Part shown: piece after piece, positions 22,501 through 28,844 of the stretch | Position numbering within the stretch: the first letter of the stretch is position 1 | Layout of the letters: each line of letters opens with the position of its first letter | Assembly: GCA_016190305.1 (NCBI GenBank) | Contig: JACPQU010000002.1 | Coordinates: 1-33,732 of the forward strand | Direction: 5' to 3' | From: Bacillota bacterium | Lineage (GTDB): Bacteria > Bacillota > JACPQU01 | DNA length: 33,732 bases | Notes under the pieces: generated by a model | The model's database searches: none | The model's input: only the letters and a program-made list of their open reading frames with translations | Told to the model about the DNA's origin: nothing | Made by a program: the position numbers and the translations under genes

Positions 22501-23787
22501 TCAGGATGCCTTATTAAAGATCCCCGCCAAGCCCAGTTCAGCGATCCGGCCGGCCACGACCTCCCGCTCGGTGGTATAAAGCCCCTTTTCCTTGAGGCGG
22601 TCCCAAACCCCTCCTGTTCCTTGCATGGAGTACTTGTGATACCAGCCTTCCTCCGTCTGCAGGCGCTCGTTGATCCACGCCAGGGATTCCCCTACCGCGG
22701 TCCGGCGGGGGAGTTCGATCGGGGGTATGGAGAGGGCGTGACGGGCGGCGTTGTGTCCGGCCAGCAGGCCGCTGACGGTCACCGTATCCACGCCGACCAG
22801 GAGGAGCTTCTCTCCGGCGCAGAAAAGATTGGGCACCCCGGTGACCTGAAGCCGGTTATCGTGAGGGGCCACGGCCAGGAAACGCACTCCGTTGCCCCTG
22901 GTTCCCACCAGCGGGTCGAAGAAAGCCGCCCGCTCGAAACCCTTGACCCGGCGCAAGGCGTCCAGGTTAATCCAGGGACGGGACATGACCTTGACCATCC
23001 CGGTGTCCACGCAGACGAGGTTATCCTCGTACTCAGGTCGGGATAGGTACTGCTGGGTGCGGATCTTGCGGAAATACTCCCGATCCCCGAGTGCATCCGG
23101 CGCCGGGATCAGGGCGACGCCGCCGCCCGCTTTGATCCGATCCAAGATCTCAGGGGAGAGAGAACCCGGGATCAAGACACAGGCGTTGCTCATGCTTCCG
23201 ATCCCGCCCCCTCTTTGCCGGGCCTGTCCCTCCTTCACCCCTGCTTTCTCCGTGATGCTAACCCTGGGACCGTAAACCGGGCAGCGCAAAAGACAAAGGG
23301 TGCAACCCCGCCCATGCTTGCGGCACATGGCCTCCGGGCCTGCTCCGCCCGTGGCGTCCACGAAAGCGTCGGCCTCCAGCACCTCGTTCCGCCCCAAGCG
23401 GATGGCCGCCAGCTTTCCATCGCCCCAGATGACGTTTGTGGCGCGGGTGTTGAACCGCACCTCCACGTTCAACCTGTCAAGGAGGCGGCGCATGTTTTGT
23501 TCGGCCTTAAAAAGGTCGTAGAGAATCGAACCTTCCAGGTGAGGAATGGGGACGTTATGATACTTGACCGCGTTGCGCGATACCTCGAAGACCTCTCCCG
23601 CACCCATCTCCTCGCATTCCATGACCCCGACCCGCTCACCGTTGATGTCGCAGATACCGGCCATGTTTCCGACCCCGAGAAGGTAATCGGACTTCTCCAC
23701 CAGAACGGTCTCCACACCCATCTTGGCAGCGGTGACGGCGGCGGCACAACCGCTGAAGCCGCCCCCCACGATCACGACCCTTGGCAA
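22501..23787 (-). CDS. FAD-dependent oxidoreductase with four-cysteine motif (paralog 3)
   Basis: The 428-residue, more distant paralog of the genes at 15032 and 20001 has PRVVIVGGGFSGCAAAVTAA at the N-terminus. DATGGAGPE and then MCRKHGRGCTLCLLRCP follow, with the identical C-x6-C-x2-C-x3-C-P spacing. GEKLLLVGVDTVTVSGLLAG is near the end. The track starts 30 residues earlier. The TTG at 23787 is preferred because AGGAGGGGG lies 8 nt upstream and the length then matches its paralogs. The maleate isomerase-like gene lies 55 nt upstream and the dihydroorotate-dehydrogenase-like gene downstream, suggesting one operon of three enzymes. Confidence 0.84.
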   Translation of the reverse strand: MPRVVIVGGGFSGCAAAVTAAKMGVETVLVEKSDYLLGVGNMAGICDINGERVGVMECEEMGAGEVFEVSRNAVKYHNVPIPHLEGSILYDLFKAEQNMRRLLDRLNVEVRFNTRATNVIWGDGKLAAIRLGRNEVLEADAFVDATGGAGPEAMCRKHGRGCTLCLLRCPVYGPRVSITEKAGVKEGQARQRGGGIGSMSNACVLIPGSLSPEILDRIKAGGGVALIPAPDALGDREYFRKIRTQQYLSRPEYEDNLVCVDTGMVKVMSRPWINLDALRRVKGFERAAFFDPLVGTRGNGVRFLAVAPHDNRLQVTGVPNLFCAGEKLLLVGVDTVTVSGLLAGHNAARHALSIPPIELPRRTAVGESLAWINERLQTEEGWYHKYSMQGTGGVWDRLKEKGLYTTEREVVAGRIAELGLAGIFNKAS

Positions 23788-23842
23788 CGATCCGACCCCC
23801 TCCTGCCCCATTTTGGAGCATCTATTTTTCTGGATATCAGCC

Positions 23843-24547
23843 TTATAACCAGAGACTTGTCTCCTCCCGGCCGGCAAGGTTCTTCCCGCAAAGCCGGAGC
23901 AGGTACCAGATCAGGGCCTGGTTGCTGCTGACCACCGGCTTTCCCAGATCACGCTCGAGATCACCGATCATCCGGATCACCGGTAGGTTGGTGCAACTGA
24001 TGAACAACCCGTCCGTTCCGGCAGGCAGTGCATGCATAGCGGCCCGCCGGACCAAAGCAGGATCCATCTCCGCCAGGGTGGGAACCCCTTCCGGTTTTGG
24101 ACAACGCCTCAACTCAACGACCTCAAGCTCCTTTTCCACCAGGAATGATCGCAGGCAGTTATTGGATTCTTCACTGTAGGGCGACACGACCACGACCCTG
24201 GCCATTCCCAGGTGACGCATCGCTTGAATCACCGCCTCCGCGGTGGTCGCCACCGGGACATCGACCAGTCCGCCCATGACCCCGCGGATCTTGTCATCGT
24301 AAGAAGACCCGCCGATGAAGCTGCCCGCCGTGCAGCCGAAGCCGATTGCATCAACGCGGGCCAGGGAAAGCTCCAGGCAAACCCTGGGAATGTCGTCGAA
24401 CATCCCTCGGAGATTAGACGGATCGCCGGTGGAAGCGCTTTCCGGATCGCCGGGCATTCTGGAAAAGTGGGCCGTGACCCATTCCGGAAGCAGGGCATAC
24501 GCATCCGGTTCGAGGGTGGTGTTGCGTGCGGGAACCGCAATCCCCAA
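23843..24547 (-). CDS. Maleate isomerase / Asp-Glu racemase superfamily enzyme
   Basis: The 234-residue enzyme has GIAVPARNTTLEPDAYALLP at the N-terminus, typical of maleate isomerase and arylmalonate decarboxylase. Both catalytic cysteines of the two-cysteine mechanism are present: C72 in GFGCTAGSFIGG and C185 in LFISCTNLPVI. That argues for isomerase or racemase chemistry rather than the one-cysteine decarboxylase. Maleate isomerases end several ring-degradation routes such as nicotinate breakdown, but no such route can be reconstructed here. The start is a TTG at 24547 behind GGGAAGGG at 5 nt. It is divergent from the exporter gene across 228 nt with no ORF. Confidence 0.86.
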   Translation of the reverse strand: MGIAVPARNTTLEPDAYALLPEWVTAHFSRMPGDPESASTGDPSNLRGMFDDIPRVCLELSLARVDAIGFGCTAGSFIGGSSYDDKIRGVMGGLVDVPVATTAEAVIQAMRHLGMARVVVVSPYSEESNNCLRSFLVEKELEVVELRRCPKPEGVPTLAEMDPALVRRAAMHALPAGTDGLFISCTNLPVIRMIGDLERDLGKPVVSSNQALIWYLLRLCGKNLAGREETSLWL

Positions 24548-24775
24548 CTTTACCCTTCCCAGGGCCGCACCTCCTTCCCCTCCACGCGATTCGGGCCCTC
24601 ATGGCTGGGTTAATAAGCAATTCGCGTGCCTCGATGGCGCGGAGGAATTCAGTCTCCCTGCTCTTCGCCAAGCGGACATCAATGGGAAGGAAAACCCTTC
24701 TTTCCGAAGAAAACCAAATCTCTGGTCGAATCGTTCCCTTCCACCGACCGATCATTCAAGAGAGAAGGCAACCTA

Positions 24776-25729
24776 TTGCCAGCCGAACTCCTTGGCTTAC
24801 TTTCCGGTGTGTTGATGGGACTTTCAAACTACACGAGCCGAGTAGGCTTGAAGGGTTCACACCCCAACGAAGGAGCCTTCTGGACACTGATCAGCGGGAC
24901 GACCTTCGTCCTACTGGTTTCCGGACTCCTGTTTATGGCGGGTTTTTCCCTTCCCTTCGATTACAGGGGAATCCCCTGGTTGGTCGTGGCCGGCTTGATG
25001 GCCGATGTGGCCGCCCGATTCGCCTTTTTTCACGCCATTCTGAAGATCGGAGTGGCCCGAACCTCCCAGTTCCGCGCCATAGACCCGGTGATCACGACCT
25101 TCATCGCTTTCTTTTGGCTCGGGGAGGTGCTCAACCTTCCGACGATGATCGGGATCCTCCTGGTCACCGTCGGGGTTTCCAACCTGGTTCTCGAGAAAGG
25201 CACCTCCGGAGCCCGGATGGAAGGTGCCGGAGGTCAGAAACCGTCGACGCCGCCGGGGCCGTCCGGAGCTTCCCCCGAAAGTGACGCTGCACGGCAGAAG
25301 TTGATCGGTATGGCCCTGGCCTTGCTCGCCGGTTTGTTCTACGTGGTCTCCAATCTTACCGCGAAGCAAGGGGTCGCCTATATCTCTCCTTACCTAGGTG
25401 TGGCCATCAGGAACACTTCCGGCCTGATCATTCTGATGGCCTATTTCCTGGTGACGAAACAGCTCTCCTCCCTGAAGATCACGTCCAGTGGATCGCTGCG
25501 TTTCTACATCTATTCCGGCGTCCTTTTAACAGCGAGTATCATGGCCTTCTTCCTGGGGATGGCCTCAGCGCCGGTTTCCACCGTCAACGCGCTGAAGAAT
25601 ACCAGCCCGCTTTGGACCACCTTCCTGGGGTTCCTTTTTCTCCGTGCCGAGGAACGGCTCACTATCCGCGTCGCGGGCAGCGCCCTGATCATCACGGCCG
25701 GAGTTTTCCTGGTGATCTCCTTCAGCTAG
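24776..25729 (+). CDS. EamA/DMT-family membrane transporter
   Basis: The 317-residue protein has about ten hydrophobic segments in two EamA repeats. The first contains SNYTSRVGLKG and ARFAFFHAILKIGVARTSQF. A charged Pro/Ser/Gly-rich loop (about 145-178) leads to the second, with SNLTAKQGVAYISPYLG and SAPVSTVNALKNTSPLWTT. The family exports or takes up amino acids, nucleosides and other metabolites; the cargo is unknown. The track ORF begins 50 codons upstream. The TTG at 24776 is preferred because GAAGG stands 7 nt before it and the first helix follows directly. It is divergent from the isomerase gene. Confidence 0.85.
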   Translation: MPAELLGLLSGVLMGLSNYTSRVGLKGSHPNEGAFWTLISGTTFVLLVSGLLFMAGFSLPFDYRGIPWLVVAGLMADVAARFAFFHAILKIGVARTSQFRAIDPVITTFIAFFWLGEVLNLPTMIGILLVTVGVSNLVLEKGTSGARMEGAGGQKPSTPPGPSGASPESDAARQKLIGMALALLAGLFYVVSNLTAKQGVAYISPYLGVAIRNTSGLIILMAYFLVTKQLSSLKITSSGSLRFYIYSGVLLTASIMAFFLGMASAPVSTVNALKNTSPLWTTFLGFLFLRAEERLTIRVAGSALIITAGVFLVISFS

Positions 25730-25822
25730 CGGTCAAGTCGGGGGGGCGGTGCGTTTTCGATAAGGGGGTTTCTTTAGCCGGAGGATTCTTCTTTAGGATC
25801 CTGGAGCCCTATGGAATTTAGG

Positions 25823-25855
25823 GCGGGCGGGCTCGTATTTCACTGGCCCGCCCGC
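25823..25855. terminator. GC-rich hairpin between convergent genes
   Basis: GCGGGCGGGC (25823-25832) and GCCCGCCCGC (25846-25855) pair perfectly around a 13-nt loop. The structure sits between the convergent exporter and cupredoxin genes and could end both transcripts. No clear U-tract is present on either side. Confidence 0.55.
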
Positions 25856-25868
25856 ATCTTGAAGGAGA

Positions 25869-26591
25869 TTATTGCACCACGAGCGTCGCTTCCATGTTGG
25901 AGTGAAGATTGCACTCGTAACTGTAATTACCGGCCTGGGTGAAGGTGCGGGTGTACGCCTGGCCCCTGGACAGCAAAGGACTGCGCCACCCGGAACCTTC
26001 GACGTCATGCTGGAACGAATCGAGGTTGATCCAAGTCACCCGTGCTCCGGCCGGAATAATTCCAGCCGAACCGAACTTGAGGTTATTGATCAAGATCACC
26101 CGGCCGATCCACGGGGCCTTGACGGTGACGGTTCGGGTCTGGCCGTTCCAGCCCACCGTGGCCCCCATTTGTTCGCTGACGAAACGGACCGGGACCAGCG
26201 TCCGGTTATTGGCATCGATAAAGGGTGCGGCGTCCAACGCAACCGTGGCGCCGTCAACCTTTGCGGTTTGCTGCCCGATCCAGAGTTCAATCCGCCGGTC
26301 TCCGGTCAGGTAAGTCACCTTCCGTTCGGTGCTGTTCCAGGTCACGTAGGCCCCCAGTTCCTCCCCGATAAAACGAAGGGGCACATAGGTTCGGCCGGTG
26401 CCGGACAGGATGGTCGGGGCGGTATCCAACGCCATATTTTTACCGTTGACAACCGCCGATGGGTTATCGATCCGGAGGGTGACCGTCGTAGAGACCGCCG
26501 CCTCGGCAGCAGCGGAAACAGCCATGGATACGATCAAGGTCGAGACCGCAATCAAGAAAAGGATGCGCACGCCTGCAGATAAACTCTTCAC
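25869..26591 (-). CDS. Secreted copper-amine-oxidase stalk domain fused to a cupredoxin
   Basis: The 240-residue exported protein has a signal peptide (GVRILFLIAVSTLIVSMAVS). It carries two copper-amine-oxidase N-terminal (stalk) repeats, the first with GRTYVPLRFIGEELGAYVTW and the second with NRTLVPVRFVSEQMGATVGW. The C-terminal cupredoxin domain of about 85 residues has candidate type 1 ligands H in DSFQHDVEG and C, H and M in ECNLHSNMEATL. The stalk repeats probably hold it in the cell envelope. The track start lies 29 residues upstream. The GTG at 26591 has AAAGGAG at 8 nt and gives a normal signal peptide. Electron transfer or copper binding outside the cell is likely. Confidence 0.88.
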   Translation of the reverse strand: MKSLSAGVRILFLIAVSTLIVSMAVSAAAEAAVSTTVTLRIDNPSAVVNGKNMALDTAPTILSGTGRTYVPLRFIGEELGAYVTWNSTERKVTYLTGDRRIELWIGQQTAKVDGATVALDAAPFIDANNRTLVPVRFVSEQMGATVGWNGQTRTVTVKAPWIGRVILINNLKFGSAGIIPAGARVTWINLDSFQHDVEGSGWRSPLLSRGQAYTRTFTQAGNYSYECNLHSNMEATLVVQ

Positions 26592-27002
26592 ATTCCTCGC
26601 TCCTTTCACTCTGCTTTTTGTCAGGCCGTCCGGCACTTGCCGCGATCCTGGCGCCACATCCCCCATTTCTGCAGTCAAGGTTCAAAATAGAATGCTAGCT
26701 ATTACTCTAGCTATTACTTATGCTTTAACGTACTTCGAAAGTTTCCTGCTCGTTGCGTCTGTAGAAGGTTATCAGTTATTACCATCACATTTAAGTTCGC
26801 TTTAATGAATCAATTGATCCCGGGGACTATGCAGATCTCCTCCAACTTTTCGCTACCGAATCACATGCACAATTGATCGGGGCGGGTCTGGTGAGTATTT
26901 TCATTTTGAATGAACGTGGCAGGAAAAGGTAAATATAGTAATGGCGTCCACTGGATCAGGATAAATTAGAACAAGCAGTCTTTCTCAAGGGAGGTTATCA
27001 GC
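26592..27002. other. 411-bp divergent intergenic region
   Basis: It lies between the minus-strand stalk/cupredoxin gene and the plus-strand HARE-HTH gene. It holds the tandem repeat at 26695-26718, two copies of CAATTGATC (26811 and 26870) and a possible plus-strand -10 (TATAGT at 26934-26939) with only a weak -35. I found no small ORF with a good ribosome site. Confidence 0.4.
26695..26718. repeat. Two perfect tandem copies of a 12-bp unit
   Basis: CTAGCTATTACT is repeated twice without a gap, about 105 bp upstream of the stalk/cupredoxin start codon. A one-and-a-bit-turn periodicity upstream of a copper protein gene would suit an operator, but no copper regulator gene is in view. Confidence 0.65.
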
Positions 27003-27428
27003 ATGCTGGACCCCGAACAGATACAGGGGCAGTTGAAAGAAATTGAGGATAGTCTATCAAGGCTGGAGCAGAAGCGTTCCGGGTTGATTACCATGAAAGA
27101 AGCGCTCGAGAACTGGCTGCAGGTTCAGAGCAATGGGAAAAGGAGTGCGGACGGACCTAAACCAAGGGAGCCGAGAAAGCCCCGAGGCACGAAAAGCGAC
27201 CGCGGCATGAGCCTGCGGAGCGCGGCCGTGCAAGTGCTCATGGATGCCCGGGGGAAGGCTTTACATGTTTCAGAGATCTGGAAAAAAGCCCAGGCCCTCG
27301 GTGCGACCACCAGTACCAAACGGCCCGGCGGCGTGATCGACTCTTCCCTGCACCTTTACCGAAAGAAGGGCGGACCCGTGGAGAAGTCAGGCCCCGCCAC
27401 CTGGAAATGGGTGGACGCCCAAGGGTAA
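27003..27428 (+). CDS. HARE-HTH winged-helix protein with N-terminal coiled coil
   Basis: In this 141-residue protein, residues 1-42 form a likely coiled coil (QLKEIEDSLSRLEQKRSGLI). A basic Pro/Lys/Arg linker follows. From about 67 to 140 there is a HARE-HTH-type winged helix (SLRSAAVQVLMDARGKALHV, SEIWKKAQALG, then SSLHLYRKKGG). HARE-HTH domains bind DNA in chromatin proteins, RNA polymerase delta-like subunits and restriction systems. The ATG at 27003 has GGGAGG at 8 nt. It stands alone between divergent and convergent neighbours, ending 11 nt from the UbiD stop. A DNA-binding role is likely but the target is unknown. Confidence 0.78.
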   Translation: MLDPEQIQGQLKEIEDSLSRLEQKRSGLITMKEALENWLQVQSNGKRSADGPKPREPRKPRGTKSDRGMSLRSAAVQVLMDARGKALHVSEIWKKAQALGATTSTKRPGGVIDSSLHLYRKKGGPVEKSGPATWKWVDAQG

Positions 27429-27439
27429 GGTACGGGGTT

Positions 27440-28822
27440 TTACTTGATCCCAACGACGGTGCCGGCCAAAGCCTTCAGGTCCGGCACCTTTTCAACCCCC
27501 GGAACCCGTGCGATTTCCGGAAAAGGTTCCTTGAAGGGCCTGGTAGCGTCGATAGCCATGCTGTCGTTGATCCCTTCCTGGGCGGAAGGATCCAGGGCCG
27601 CCAGGCAGTTATTCTCGATGATGATCACGTCCCGGCCGGGCCGGGAGCGGGTTGCTACCGCCCAGAGTACCTGGGTTTCATCGAAGACGTCCACATCCTC
27701 GTCACAAAGCACCACCATCTTGGGCTTCAGGTTGCTTCCCAGGGCGGAGGTCAGGATGCACCGACCTTGGTTCCGGTACCTGATCCCGGCCGATACGTAC
27801 GCGGTATAACGCGCGCATCCGGAAAGCGGGAGGTGAACTGCGCGCACCTCCGGGAACTGCTGCTTCAGGTCATAGTACAGCGAAGCCTCGAACGGTAACC
27901 CGCACAGGGCATGGTTTTCGGTGACGGGCGGGCCGGTGAGCCCGGCTTGCCACAAGGCGTCACGGCGCATGGTCACCGCCGTCACCTCCATTACCGGAGA
28001 CATGCTGCCGGGGCCATAGTAGCCGGAGAACTCTCCGAAAGGTCCCTCGGATTCCCGGTACCCCGGCAGGAGCCGTCCCTCGAAGACGATCTCGGCCCGG
28101 GCGGGAACCATCAGGTCCACAGTCCGAGCCTTGACCACTTCAACCGGTTCCCCGCGCAGGCCGCCCGCAATCCCCAACTCGTCGACCCCGTAGGCCGCCC
28201 GTACCTGGGAGGCCAGGAGCAGGGACGGTTCCAGACCCTGGATCACGGCTATTTCCAGGGCCTGTCCCCTGGATTCGGCCTTCTCAAACTGGATCTTGAT
28301 GTGCTTGTTGGCTGAAGACCAGAAGAACCCCAGGCGGTTTTTCCCCTTGACCTGCATCCGGTGGATGGCGGCGTTGGGAACTCCCGTGTCAGGATCCCTG
28401 GCGACCTGAACGGCCATCGTGATATAGGGCCCGCCATCCTGGGCGCAGTATGTGGGGGCGGGGAAGCGGGCCAGATCCACCTCCTCCCCTACGAGAACGA
28501 TCTCCTGGCAGGGGGCTTCGTCAATAGATACTCCCACAGGGGGAAGGGGGTTTCGGATCCCGTCCAGGAAGCGGTCCAGGGCGTTCTCCCTGGTGAAGCC
28601 CAAGGCTTCCACGACCCGATCCCGGGAATTGACCACACCGCCGACCACCGGCATCCGGTGTCCCTTGACATTCGGAAAGAGGAGGGCCGGGCCGGCGGTG
28701 TCACACGTTTTTCGAAGGTACGCGGCAATCTCGAAGACCGGGTCGATCTCGTCCTGGATGGTCAGAAGTTGACCTCTGGATTCCAGGTAAGCCAGGTAAT
28801 GACGTAAATCTCGAAATCCCAC
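27440..28822 (-). CDS. UbiD-family prenylated-FMN decarboxylase
   Basis: UbiD enzymes (de)carboxylate aromatic or unsaturated acids with prenyl-FMN. The 460-residue protein keeps the key residues: N150 and R155 in NAAIHRMQ, and the E259/E264 pair in ESEGPFGEFSGYYG. The spacing is the same as R173, E277 and E282 in fungal Fdc1. The track start is a GTG at 28840. The GTG at 28822 has GGGAGGGG at 8 nt and is preferred. It lies 22 nt after the molybdoenzyme gene, so the two are co-transcribed. No UbiX flavin prenyltransferase is in the window. A substrate shared with the molybdoenzyme, possibly an aromatic acid, is an inference. Confidence 0.92.
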   Translation of the reverse strand: MGFRDLRHYLAYLESRGQLLTIQDEIDPVFEIAAYLRKTCDTAGPALLFPNVKGHRMPVVGGVVNSRDRVVEALGFTRENALDRFLDGIRNPLPPVGVSIDEAPCQEIVLVGEEVDLARFPAPTYCAQDGGPYITMAVQVARDPDTGVPNAAIHRMQVKGKNRLGFFWSSANKHIKIQFEKAESRGQALEIAVIQGLEPSLLLASQVRAAYGVDELGIAGGLRGEPVEVVKARTVDLMVPARAEIVFEGRLLPGYRESEGPFGEFSGYYGPGSMSPVMEVTAVTMRRDALWQAGLTGPPVTENHALCGLPFEASLYYDLKQQFPEVRAVHLPLSGCARYTAYVSAGIRYRNQGRCILTSALGSNLKPKMVVLCDEDVDVFDETQVLWAVATRSRPGRDVIIIENNCLAALDPSAQEGINDSMAIDATRPFKEPFPEIARVPGVEKVPDLKALAGTVVGIK

Positions 28823-28844
28823 CTGCCCATCCCCTCCCACCTTT

